Of a stretch of DNA of 9,465 bases, positions 1 through 6,178 are shown one piece after another. Each line of letters opens with the position of its first letter. Position 1 is the first letter of the stretch. The notes under the pieces are model-generated. The model had not been told where the DNA came from. It did not search any database and saw nothing but the letters and a program-made list of their open reading frames with translations. The translations under genes were made by a program, and so were the position numbers. The stretch is from Moraxellaceae bacterium (lineage in GTDB: Bacteria > Pseudomonadota > Gammaproteobacteria > Pseudomonadales > Moraxellaceae), in NCBI GenBank assembly GCA_030146505.1, contig JASLCO010000040.1, forward strand, positions 1 through 9,465, in the 5' to 3' direction.

Positions 1-1
1 G

Positions 2-1009
2 CAGCCTCTCGCCGGGCTTCGCTTCTCTCATCATGACTGGGAGCTTGCCTGCGACAACACAAGAACCTGCCGGGCAGCAGGCTACCAAAGTGACAACGAC
101 GAGCATGCCATATCCGTGTTGTTCACCCGCAAAGCAGGCCCACACACCAACGTCACAGGCCAACTTATCATCGGCGACTATGATGAGGAGGAGTTATTAA
201 AAAAACTTCCCCCCATCATAAAGCTCACACTAAAAATCAATGGCAAACCCGCTGGCCTTCTCTCCGTGGACCAGAAAACCCTGAGAGCAGACCTGACACA
301 GGAGCAAACAACGGGGCTCCTCAAAGCCCTTACCCATGACAGCGAAATAGAATTGCTGGCTGGCGATACCAAATGGCATCTTTCTGATCGCGGGGCCACC
401 GCTGTTTTCCTGAAAATGGATGAGTTTCAAGGAAGGATAGGCTCACCGGGCGCATTGATTCGCAAAGGAAATCAGGAAGAAGGAAATGTACTCCCACCGC
501 TGCCGCTACCTGTAGTTATCCAGGTGCCATTCTCAAAGCCAAAGCAAGATGATGAAAAATCAATTAAAGAGCATTCACCTGGCATATTGAAAGCCATACT
601 CGACTCTCGCGAGGGCAATGAATATGGAGAGCTCACCTGTGGAATGCTAGATACTCAAGAAGAAATAATTATTACCCGCCTATCTGAAACAAAGCTTCTG
701 GCTTCAGCTCTTTGCTGGCGTGGAGCTTACAACGAAGGGTACGGTTATTGGGTCGTCAATGAGAGCACTCCCTACAGCCCAACCTTCGTGACAGAAATCG
801 CAAGTGACCCATCAACCGATAGCGAAATAATATCAGTCCAGAAAGGGCGTGGCCTCGGAGACTGTTATTCAGGAGAAAGTTGGGCCTGGAATGGCGCAGC
901 ATTTATACAAACCTCATCATGGTCTTCCGGCATGTGTAAGCTGGTTACCCCCGGTGGAGCTTGGCAGTTGCCAACGCTCGTAACCGATGTACATCCTGCC
1001 GCACGATGA
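2..1009 (+). CDS. DUF1176 family protein, 5' end outside the window
   Basis: The frame is open from the first bases of the window and ends at TGA 1007-1009, giving about 335 residues. It begins at FSHHDWELACDNTRTCRAAG, the conserved start of the mature DUF1176 domain, so probably only the signal peptide and a few residues are missing. The end of the protein also fits the family: a W-x-W-N-G stretch, a late cysteine (GMCKL) and the closing GGAWQLPTLV motif. A GTG at 116-118 could be mistaken for the start, but it is an internal valine downstream of conserved sequence. DUF1176 proteins are probably exported and have no established biochemical role. The gene is visibly richer in A and T than the rest of the window (poly-A and AATAATTATT stretches around 195-240 and 661-680), which may hint at different ancestry. 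Family assignment is fairly sure; function is unknown. Confidence 0.85.
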   Translation, partial: QPLAGLRFSHHDWELACDNTRTCRAAGYQSDNDEHAISVLFTRKAGPHTNVTGQLIIGDYDEEELLKKLPPIIKLTLKINGKPAGLLSVDQKTLRADLTQEQTTGLLKALTHDSEIELLAGDTKWHLSDRGATAVFLKMDEFQGRIGSPGALIRKGNQEEGNVLPPLPLPVVIQVPFSKPKQDDEKSIKEHSPGILKAILDSREGNEYGELTCGMLDTQEEIIITRLSETKLLASALCWRGAYNEGYGYWVVNESTPYSPTFVTEIASDPSTDSEIISVQKGRGLGDCYSGESWAWNGAAFIQTSSWSSGMCKLVTPGGAWQLPTLVTDVHPAAR

Positions 1010-1019
1010 GCAAGCGTAG

Positions 1020-1044
1020 GGCGGAACCCCGAAGGGTTTCCGCC
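1020..1044. repeat. Hairpin just after the DUF1176 gene (REP-like)
   Basis: GGCGGAACCCC and GGGTTTCCGCC-type arms pair over 11 positions with one C/T mismatch and a GAA loop, starting 11 bases after the stop codon. No T-run follows, so it is more like a dispersed palindromic element or an mRNA 3'-end stabiliser than a classic intrinsic terminator. Confidence 0.6.
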
Positions 1045-1106
1045 GGATGCATTCCTATTCAAATCCCCGTTGTTTATTTGAGAGGGCGCATCCTCTGGCC
1101 GGGCAG

Positions 1107-1131
1107 GCCCCGGATTAAAGCCTTCCGGGGC
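1107..1131. repeat. GC-rich hairpin
   Basis: Perfect 7-bp arms GCCCCGG and CCGGGGC are separated by an 11-base loop. The sequence GACAGATTTCTTTT follows, so it could act as a weak terminator on the plus strand. Function is not established. Confidence 0.45.
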
Positions 1132-1153
1132 GACAGATTTCTTTTAAAAATAC

Positions 1154-1236
1154 TCGTCACCCCGGCGAAGGCCGGGGCCCATGCAATGGTGAAATTTGCA
1201 ACTCAGTATGGGTCCCGGCCTTAGCCGGGATGACGA
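1154..1236. repeat. 29-bp inverted repeat, REP/MITE-like palindromic element
   Basis: The left arm 1154-1182 and right arm 1208-1236 are inverted copies matching at 26 of 29 positions around a 25-base loop. The arms start with TCGTCA and carry the CCCGGC...GGCCGGG core seen in dispersed palindromic elements of many proteobacterial genomes. No coding content is visible inside. It is probably a mobile non-autonomous or REP-type unit; the number of copies in this genome cannot be judged from one window. Confidence 0.7.
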
Positions 1237-1239
1237 GAT

Positions 1240-1271
1240 AAAAAGGAGTGGCGCTACGCATCACTCCTTTT
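1240..1271. terminator. Probable bidirectional intrinsic terminator
   Basis: AAAAGGAGTG (1241-1250) pairs perfectly with CACTCCTTTT (1262-1271), and the loop can fold further (GCG with CGC). The stem ends in TTTT on the plus strand and TTTTT on the minus strand. On the plus strand it could end transcription from the DUF1176 gene. On the minus strand it would end any transcript coming from 1540-1272, where no gene is recognised. Confidence 0.6.
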
Positions 1272-1542
1272 CGACCTGCTTTTGCCTTCAGCGAGCGCCA
1301 CGACATGTGCCTTTCAAATCCCGTTTGTCAGCACAGCAACAGAAGGGGCTGGCGGGAACAGGGCGAGGACTGCCTGAGTCTTTGCGTAGCAAAAGCGAGT
1401 TCCGCAACCCCCGCCAGAACCTGAGCAGCGCCGGCGAACGGCCCGGGTCGCCGACATATGGCCCTACACCCCGGTTTGAGGGGGACCTCCCCTATCCCTA
1501 GCTCGGCATACTCACCCACTATTCCGCCAGCACAAGGACGCC
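1272..1542. other. Gene-free stretch upstream of the Sel1 lipoprotein gene
   Basis: No reading frame here resembles a known protein. Small inverted repeats are visible: TTTGC/GCAAA at 1381-1393 and AGGGG/CCCCT at 1479-1493. The promoter of the downstream lipoprotein gene must lie here or further left, but I cannot place convincing -35 and -10 boxes. The minus strand leads into the terminator at 1241-1271, so an unannotated RNA on that strand is possible. Confidence 0.4.
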
Positions 1543-3060
1543 ATGGCCATGCCTGCTTTTCATTTCCCTGCTGCATCACGCGCCATCGTGGGCAGCCTTT
1601 TTCTGGGCCTGCTGCTCACCGCCTGTGCCTCTTCCTCGAAAAGCGCCTGGGACATGAGCGAATCGCAACGCATACGCGCGGCCAATGGCGGCAATCTGGA
1701 AGCCATCAGCCTGCTGCAGACCGTCAATTACTACGACAAGGACCGCAACCAGCATTACCGCAGCAAGGAAGACCAGTTGAAATGGATACGCAAAGGAGCG
1801 GAGCTGGGTGACGGCGCCTCGCAATACCGACTGGCCCTTCTTTCGCTGTATGCCAATGAAAAGACTTTGCCGGTGGCTCGCGATCCGGCCGAAGCACTAC
1901 GTCTTGCACAAAGCGCTGCCGACATCATGAAGCGCACCGGAAAGCCGGGAGGCTCATCCAATGACAAATGGGTGGCCGGCGCCAGAGCGCTGGAAGAGCG
2001 CGCAACAACCATCCTGAAGCAGCAACCGCTGGCCGACAAAGGCGATGCCAATGCCATGTATGCACTGAGTGGCGCCTATGCACCGCTCAACCTTTTCGGC
2101 ATGGGCCAGATTGACTCCAGTGCCGACCAGAGCCTGTGGTTGAAAAAAGCGGCCGAAGCCGGTCAGCCTGAAGCACTGTTGGCCATGGCCAATCGCGCCA
2201 GCACGCCGCAGGAAAAACTCGCCTGGCAGCAAAAAGCTGCCGCGACCGGTACGGCAGACGCCATGCTGCAGCTCGCCACGAATTACCGCGCCAGCGGCGA
2301 TGATAAGGCCGCGCTGGAGTGGTATCGCAAAGCCGCCGCCAAGGGCAGCGAGCCGGCCCGCAAAGCCGTGCTGCAACTTACCGACGCCACTGTGCTGCGC
2401 CTGCAGGCAGCTGGTGCATCAGGCGATGCGGAGGCCATGTATGAACTGGGCGAATATTTCCGTGCCGGCAACTGGGCGGGCAAAGACAGCGGCATCGCGC
2501 AGCAGTGGTATCTGAAAGCGGCCGCCAAAAATCATGTGAACGCGAGCTATCAAGCAGCGGTGGGCAGCAGCGTGCCGGCTGAAAAAGACAAACTCATGCG
2601 TGCAGCGGCGAATGGCGGCAATGCCGAAGCGGCAAAATGGGTGGCGGGAGAGGAGCGGCGTCTTGCCGCTGAGCGTCAGCAGCGTCAGGCCCAGGCAGAG
2701 GCCGCGCGCCTGCAGGCCGAAGCCAAACGCCAGCAGGCTATCGCTGACCAGCAAGCCTTTGTGGCGCGCATTGATCGCGAAGGTACGACCGACAGCTACG
2801 AGGCCGAGGTGTATTGCCGCTACGGTGGCCGCCGTTGCGATGAAATGCGCCGCGCCGCACGAGTCGCCCTGGAGCGCAGTAATGCGGCGGCAGAGGCTGC
2901 GAATATGCGCCGCATCCAGAACCTCTACAGCGATGGCAAAACCGAGGACCAGCGCAACAAGGAATACCAGGATCGCAGCAAGTGCATTCAGAACAATACC
3001 CAGGCCATACAGAACAATACCTACGGAAAAACGGACTGGTCCTATAAGGACTGCAAATAA
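1543..3060 (+). CDS. Sel1-repeat outer-membrane lipoprotein
   Basis: The 505-residue product starts with a type II signal sequence (basic N-region, then VGSLFLGLLL) and the lipobox L25-T-A-C28. The residue after the cysteine is Ala, not Asp, which predicts outer-membrane sorting. Roughly residues 90-350 consist of helical Sel1-like units, for example GDANAMYALSGAY, ADAMLQLATNYRASGD followed by ALEWYRKAAAKG, and GDAEAMYELGEYFRAG followed by QQWYLKAAAKN. Such repeats usually hold protein partners. Residues about 370-407 are rich in Q, A, R and E and look like a coiled coil. The last ~95 residues carry four cysteines (C425, C432, C481, C504) and a doubled IQNNT motif; I recognise no domain there. 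The start ATG 1543 lies 4 bases after AAGGA; ATG 1549 is a possible alternative with more usual spacing. The specific role is unknown. Confidence 0.85.
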   Translation: MAMPAFHFPAASRAIVGSLFLGLLLTACASSSKSAWDMSESQRIRAANGGNLEAISLLQTVNYYDKDRNQHYRSKEDQLKWIRKGAELGDGASQYRLALLSLYANEKTLPVARDPAEALRLAQSAADIMKRTGKPGGSSNDKWVAGARALEERATTILKQQPLADKGDANAMYALSGAYAPLNLFGMGQIDSSADQSLWLKKAAEAGQPEALLAMANRASTPQEKLAWQQKAAATGTADAMLQLATNYRASGDDKAALEWYRKAAAKGSEPARKAVLQLTDATVLRLQAAGASGDAEAMYELGEYFRAGNWAGKDSGIAQQWYLKAAAKNHVNASYQAAVGSSVPAEKDKLMRAAANGGNAEAAKWVAGEERRLAAERQQRQAQAEAARLQAEAKRQQAIADQQAFVARIDREGTTDSYEAEVYCRYGGRRCDEMRRAARVALERSNAAAEAANMRRIQNLYSDGKTEDQRNKEYQDRSKCIQNNTQAIQNNTYGKTDWSYKDCK

Positions 3061-3080
3061 GCGCTCTTTTTACGCGCATA

Positions 3081-3109
3081 AAAAAAGCCCGGCATAGCCG
3101 GGCTTTTTT
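3081..3109. terminator. Bidirectional intrinsic terminator between convergent genes
   Basis: A perfect 13-bp stem (AAAAAAGCCCGGC with GCCGGGCTTTTTT) closes a three-base ATA loop, with six T's on either strand. It lies 20 bases after the lipoprotein stop and 14 bases beyond the stop of the convergent cold-shock gene, so it serves both. Confidence 0.93.
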
Positions 3110-3123
3110 CTGAACCAGAAGCA

Positions 3124-3327
3124 TCACGCAGGGCGGATGTTGGAGGCTTGCTTGCCCTTCTGGCCCTGGGTCACGTCGAAGGAAACCTTCTGACCTTCGG
3201 TGAGCGAACGGAAACCGTCAGCCTTGATTTCAGAGAAGTGCGCGAACAGGTCTTCGCCACCATCGTCCTGAGTAATGAAGCCGAAACCCTTGGTGTCGTT
3301 GAACCACTTAACCGTGCCGGTAGCCAT
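3124..3327 (-). CDS. Cold-shock protein, CspA family
   Basis: A 67-residue single cold-shock domain of the standard length. It begins MATGTVKWFNDTKGFGFI, with the RNP1 motif KGFGFI at residues 13-18 and the RNP2-like motif DLFAHF at 26-31, and ends ASNIRPA. The family binds single-stranded RNA and DNA and acts as an RNA chaperone in the cytoplasm. The frame stays open far upstream, but the family start is fixed at ATG 3327-3325, preceded by an AAAAAAGG ribosome-binding site 10 bases away. Nothing shows whether it is cold-induced or constitutive, because genomes usually carry several paralogues. About 257 bases of gene-free DNA lie upstream, leaving room for the long leader that many csp mRNAs have. 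A short CGGGC/GCCCG hairpin sits about 30-42 bases before the start codon. Confidence 0.95.
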   Translation of the reverse strand: MATGTVKWFNDTKGFGFITQDDGGEDLFAHFSEIKADGFRSLTEGQKVSFDVTQGQKGKQASNIRPA

Positions 3328-3584
3328 GATATTTGAACCTTTTTTAGAACAGTGATCGGGCAATGCCCGGGAAGTGCGGAGCAGTACAGGTAAAGACGGA
3401 CTGGACGGACTGGCAAGAGCGAGAACGAAGCAAGAAAGCTTTCTGCCTGTGCGGCATGCGGCGGCGATAGTGACAGCCCACGCCGCCAAGTCAAGCAGCG
3501 CTGAAGAAAACAGGCCTCCCCTGCATGGACAGAGGCAGCAAGCGGGGCCACTGAAGGAGGCCCATCCTTTGGCCACCGCACACC
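3328..3584 (-). other. Leader and upstream region of the cold-shock gene
   Basis: No gene is seen. On the minus strand it should hold the csp promoter and leader. It contains the 3357-3369 hairpin and a 9-bp tandem repeat (GACGGACTG twice, plus strand 3395-3412). No match to the E. coli cold-box sequence was recognised. Confidence 0.4.
3464..3494 (-). promoter_or_regulatory. Possible promoter of the cold-shock gene
   Basis: On the minus strand TTGACT (3494-3489) fits a -35 box well. The candidate -10 boxes are poor: CACTAT at 16 bp spacing or TATCGC at 19 bp. If real, the leader would be about 130 bases, in keeping with csp genes. Low certainty. Confidence 0.25.
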
Positions 3585-4004
3585 TCAACGCTTGACGGCT
3601 TTTTCCTGCACGGCCTTGATGGAGCCCGTTGCTGCCGCCTTCATCAGCTTCTGGAAAGACGGACACTCCATATGGCTGGGGGCGCGGCACACGGCGGCAT
3701 GACGCAGGCCTTTGCTCATGGCGCGCAGCTTCACGATCATGCGGTCCAGTTCATCGGCCTTGGCGACCAGTTGCTGGCGGTCGATGCTGGGCCGGCCGTC
3801 GGGCGCGAACATCTGCGCAATGTCTTCCAGTGAAAATCCTGCCGCCCGGCCCAGGGCCACCAGCGCCAGCTGGTCCAGCACATCCTCGGCAAACACGCGG
3901 CGCAGGCCCTGCCGGCCTATGGAGCGGATCAGCCCTTTCTCTTCGTAAAAGCGCAGCGTGGAGGCCGGCAGGCCCGAGCGCTTTGCCACTTCCGCGATAT
4001 CCAT
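3585..4004 (-). CDS. MerR-family transcriptional regulator, SoxR-like with two of four cluster cysteines
   Basis: The 139-residue protein begins MDIAEVAKRSGLPASTLRFY, the winged helix-turn-helix of MerR proteins (residues 1-40), followed by EEKGLI and a long dimerisation helix (about 73-98). The C-terminal segment AAVCRAPSHMECPS (103-116) aligns without gaps to the SoxR [2Fe-2S] loop CIGCGCLSRSDCPL. Only the second and fourth cysteines are kept (C106, C114); the first and third are Ala. It may therefore sense through a thiol pair or another ligand rather than a SoxR cluster. ATG 4004 is preceded by AAGGGG at seven bases; GTG 4010 would add two residues. Much longer in-frame extensions cross the operator and the divergent gene and are not credible. 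It is divergent from the flavoprotein operon and probably controls it and itself. Confidence 0.88.
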   Translation of the reverse strand: MDIAEVAKRSGLPASTLRFYEEKGLIRSIGRQGLRRVFAEDVLDQLALVALGRAAGFSLEDIAQMFAPDGRPSIDRQQLVAKADELDRMIVKLRAMSKGLRHAAVCRAPSHMECPSFQKLMKAAATGSIKAVQEKAVKR

Positions 4005-4015
4005 GCCCACACCCC

Positions 4016-4046
4016 TTGACCTCAAGTTGACTTGAAGTCGTATCGT
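4016..4046 (+). promoter_or_regulatory. MerR-type promoter with a SoxR-box-like operator
   Basis: A -35 box TTGACC (4016-4021) and a -10-like TATCGT (4041-4046) are separated by 19 bp, the overlong spacer typical of promoters activated by MerR proteins through DNA distortion. The spacer holds a dyad at 4018-4039 centred between 4028 and 4029, with 9 of 11 positions matching in each arm. Its core CCTCAAGTTGACTTGAAG differs by only two bases from the E. coli SoxR box as I recall it. Transcription would start near 4053, about 35 bases before the DUF2938 gene. The operator also lies just upstream of the divergent regulator start, which suggests autoregulation. Confidence 0.85.
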
Positions 4047-4088
4047 CCTGTCATCGCCCCACGAGATCAAGCCAGCGAGGACTGCATC

Positions 4089-4583
4089 ATGACGATCACG
4101 ACCGAATTCCTGCTCCGCACCATCCTCATCGGTGCCGGCGCCACCCTGGTGATGGATATCTGGTTGCTGCTGCTCAAACGGCTGGGCATCCCCGGCCTGA
4201 ACTTCGCTCTGCTCGGCCGCTGGGTGGGTCACCTGCCGAAAGGACGCTGGAAGCACGAAAGCATCGCGAAATCGCCCGCCATTGCCCATGAGCTGCTGCT
4301 CGGCTGGCTGGCGCATTACGGCATCGGCATCGCTTTCGCAGCACTGCTGGTAGCGATGGCCGGCGTGGACTGGACGCGCGCGCCCAGCCTGTGGCCGGCC
4401 CTGTTCACCGGCATGGCCACGGTGGTGGCGCCATTGTTCGTGATGCAGCCCGCCATGGGCGCCGGCATCGCCTCTTCGCGTACGCCGACACCCTGGCGCA
4501 ACCGCATCAGGAGTTTCTTCAACCACAGCGTATTCGGCCTGGGGCTGTATCTGGCCGCTCTCGCCAGCGCTGCGCTGTTCTGA
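4089..4583 (+). CDS. DUF2938 family membrane protein
   Basis: The product has 164 residues and about four hydrophobic segments (roughly 8-28, 75-95, 101-122 and 146-163), so it is an inner-membrane protein. The family signature is clear in the second half: PAMGAGIASSRTP, then NRIRSFFNHSVFGLGLYL. ATG 4089 is chosen because it has a GCGAGGA ribosome-binding site seven bases upstream. An in-frame TTG at 4032 lies inside the operator, upstream of the expected transcript start. The function of DUF2938 is unknown. It is the first gene of an apparent operon with the flavoprotein (31-base gap) and the DUF2798 protein, under the MerR-type promoter. The role is therefore probably tied to redox or toxic-compound stress, by context only. 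Confidence 0.88.
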   Translation: MTITTEFLLRTILIGAGATLVMDIWLLLLKRLGIPGLNFALLGRWVGHLPKGRWKHESIAKSPAIAHELLLGWLAHYGIGIAFAALLVAMAGVDWTRAPSLWPALFTGMATVVAPLFVMQPAMGAGIASSRTPTPWRNRIRSFFNHSVFGLGLYLAALASAALF

Positions 4584-4614
4584 AATACCCCCTGATTCTT
4601 CAACGGAGAACATC

Positions 4615-5178
4615 ATGAAAAACATCGCCGTCATTTATCACAGCGGCCACGGCCATACCGAAGCATTCGCGCAGCAGGTGGTGGAAGGCGCCAGCAGCAT
4701 TGCCGAGGTGAATGTCAGCCTGCTGCGTGCCGAGGACATCACCGCAAATCCCGATGCCCTGACAACATTCGATGGATTCATCTGGGGCTCGCCCACCTAT
4801 CTCGGGGGCGTCTCGGGCGTTTTCAAATCCTTCATGGATGCCACTGGCCGCCTCTGGCAACAGCAGAAACTCGCCGGCAAGCTGGCGGCGGGATTCACGG
4901 TGTCGGCGCTGCCGGCAGGCGACAAACAATCCACGCTGCTGGCGATGATGGTCTTCTCCATGCAGCACGGGATGCTCTGGGTCGGCAATCCCGTGCTGCC
5001 CGAGCAGCACAGGGGCGTGCCCGAAAACGAAGCTGCCAAGCGGCTCGGCTCATGGACGGGCGCCATGGCGCAGGCAGGACACTCCACCACGGCCGATTCG
5101 TTCACGCCCGGCGATCTCAAGACAGCGCGGCTGTTTGGCCGGAATTTCTCGGCCAGCCTGATGCGGCTTTGCCACTGA
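4615..5178 (+). CDS. Flavodoxin/WrbA-like FMN-binding oxidoreductase
   Basis: The 187-residue protein has the flavodoxin-like fold signature. A first strand (KNIAVIYHS) leads into an FMN-phosphate loop HSGHGHT (residues 9-15). The second flavin loop is WGSPTYLGGVSGVFKSFMDA (57-76), followed by TGRLW, as in WrbA-type NAD(P)H:quinone oxidoreductases. This family reduces quinones by two electrons and so avoids redox cycling; the exact substrate here is not shown. It acts in the cytoplasm. The length is close to WrbA (about 200 residues), but the C-terminal part is diverged, so I give no gene symbol. A GGAG ribosome-binding site lies six bases before ATG 4615. As second gene behind a SoxR-box-like promoter it is the likely main effector of the operon. 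Confidence 0.85.
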   Translation: MKNIAVIYHSGHGHTEAFAQQVVEGASSIAEVNVSLLRAEDITANPDALTTFDGFIWGSPTYLGGVSGVFKSFMDATGRLWQQQKLAGKLAAGFTVSALPAGDKQSTLLAMMVFSMQHGMLWVGNPVLPEQHRGVPENEAAKRLGSWTGAMAQAGHSTTADSFTPGDLKTARLFGRNFSASLMRLCH

Positions 5179-5201
5179 ACGCACACCCACAGGAGATCAT
5201 C

Positions 5202-5456
5202 ATGATTCCGAAACGATTCGAGCCCGTGTTGTTCGGCTTTTTCCTTTCCGGCCTGATGTCGCTGGTCGTCGCCGGCCTTTCCACGCTAAAGACAAGCGGC
5301 CCGGTTGCCGGTTTTGCCGGGCTGTGGCTGGGCGCCTGGCTCACTGCATGGCCGGTGGCCTTTCCTGTGGTGCTGTTATTGGCGCCGCTGACACGGCGTC
5401 TTGTTCTGCTCCTGATAAAGAAGGACGAGCCCGCAAGCCCCGCCCGGATGAAGTGA
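5202..5456 (+). CDS. DUF2798 family small membrane protein
   Basis: The 84-residue product has two hydrophobic helices (about 9-28 and 37-62) in the usual DUF2798 arrangement: FGFFLSGLMSLVVAGLSTLK, then GLWLGAWLTAWPVAFPVVLL, with a short basic tail. It is an inner-membrane protein of unknown function. ATG 5202 is preceded by AGGAG at six bases, and the gene follows the flavoprotein by 23 bases, so it is probably co-transcribed. No terminator is obvious right after it. Confidence 0.85.
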   Translation: MIPKRFEPVLFGFFLSGLMSLVVAGLSTLKTSGPVAGFAGLWLGAWLTAWPVAFPVVLLLAPLTRRLVLLLIKKDEPASPARMK

Positions 5457-5585
5457 AACGAAATCCGGGTAGGCAGCTACAAACCTTGCATACGCTGCAC
5501 ATATCGCCACATCCGGGCACAGCACCCACAGCAAAACTCTTGCACGCGGGAGCCGGGCCAGCCGTGAAAATGGCATGACGCATGG

Positions 5586-5615
5586 TTGACCCACATGAAG
5601 TTGATCCACATGAAG
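5586..5615 (+). repeat. 15-bp tandem repeat at a ribosome-binding site
   Basis: TTGACCCACATGAAG (5586-5600) is followed at once by TTGATCCACATGAAG (5601-5615), matching at 14 of 15 bases. A weaker trace of the same period continues on both sides. The end of the second copy forms the AAGGAG ribosome-binding site (5613-5618) of the next gene. Confidence 0.8.
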
Positions 5616-5625
5616 GAGACCCGTC

Positions 5626-5970
5626 ATGGACACGCATCGCATGAGCCAGCAGATCGCACAGCAATGGCAGCATTTCAAATCCTCCCTGCAGCACGCCTGG
5701 GACAAGCTGATGGACGAGGGCAGTCCGCGGAGCCGTGGGCATTCAGCCAGTGCCCTACAGGAAGACTATCTGCGCCGACGGGATGAGGAAGACCGTAAAA
5801 ACACCACGGTGCCGGAAGAGAAGAAGGATCTCCTGCAGAAAGCCAGCGAGGTGAACGGGAATATGAAACTCAACCAGTATGTGGCGAATCCGGCGCCGGG
5901 GCCTTCGCAACGGCACGGGCCGCAGGGCGAAAACGAGGTGCGGGATGAACAGGCCGAGAAACGCCACTGA
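5626..5970 (+). CDS. Small hydrophilic protein of unknown function
   Basis: The frame encodes 114 residues starting MDTHRMSQQIAQQW. It has a strong AAGGAG ribosome-binding site seven bases upstream, which is the main argument that it is a real gene; the ATG at 5641 is an in-frame alternative. The first ~30 residues look like an amphipathic helix with several tryptophans (W14, W25). The middle is very rich in charged residues (RRRDEEDRKN, PEEKKDLLQK), and the tail is rich in G, P and N and probably disordered. There is no signal peptide, membrane segment or cysteine. I do not recognise the family. It is followed by a bidirectional terminator shared with the convergent P450 gene. No clear promoter was found in 5457-5585. 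Confidence 0.7.
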   Translation: MDTHRMSQQIAQQWQHFKSSLQHAWDKLMDEGSPRSRGHSASALQEDYLRRRDEEDRKNTTVPEEKKDLLQKASEVNGNMKLNQYVANPAPGPSQRHGPQGENEVRDEQAEKRH

Positions 5971-6130
5971 AAAACTGCATGCACAGCTGTCTGCGCACGC
6001 AGTCATGCCGAACCGGCTTTGAATGTCATGGGGCAAGGCGCACAAAAAGGATTTACAGGCCTGACCTCTGGCATGCCCTTGATAAGCGGGAATGACGCGC
6101 CTTGCGTTTGCCACGGATATAGTTCGCAAA

Positions 6131-6158
6131 AAAAAGCCCGCACGAATGCGGGCTTTTT
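6131..6158. terminator. Bidirectional intrinsic terminator
   Basis: AAAAAGCCCGCA pairs perfectly with TGCGGGCTTTTT around a CGAA loop, with a T-run on each strand (eight on the minus strand). It lies 20 bases beyond the P450 stop codon and also serves the convergent 5626-5970 gene. The remaining 5971-6130 stretch shows no gene. Confidence 0.9.
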
Positions 6159-6178
6159 GCGTACCAGACACCTGGAGC

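Noticed and set aside
116..1009. GTG 116 as start of the first gene
   Set aside because: Conserved DUF1176 sequence (DWELACDN and onward) is encoded in the same frame upstream of it to the window edge.
1328..1579. Minus-strand 83-codon frame upstream of the Sel1 gene
   Set aside because: There is no ribosome-binding site or domain, and it overlaps the signal sequence of the real gene.
3328..3690. N-terminal extension of the cold-shock protein to 188 residues
   Set aside because: The family domain starts at ATG 3327 with its own ribosome-binding site, and the extension runs into the MerR gene in another frame.
4005..4634. Extension of the MerR protein to 349 residues
   Set aside because: The extra part crosses the operator and lies antisense to the DUF2938 gene; MerR proteins begin at the helix-turn-helix found at ATG 4004.
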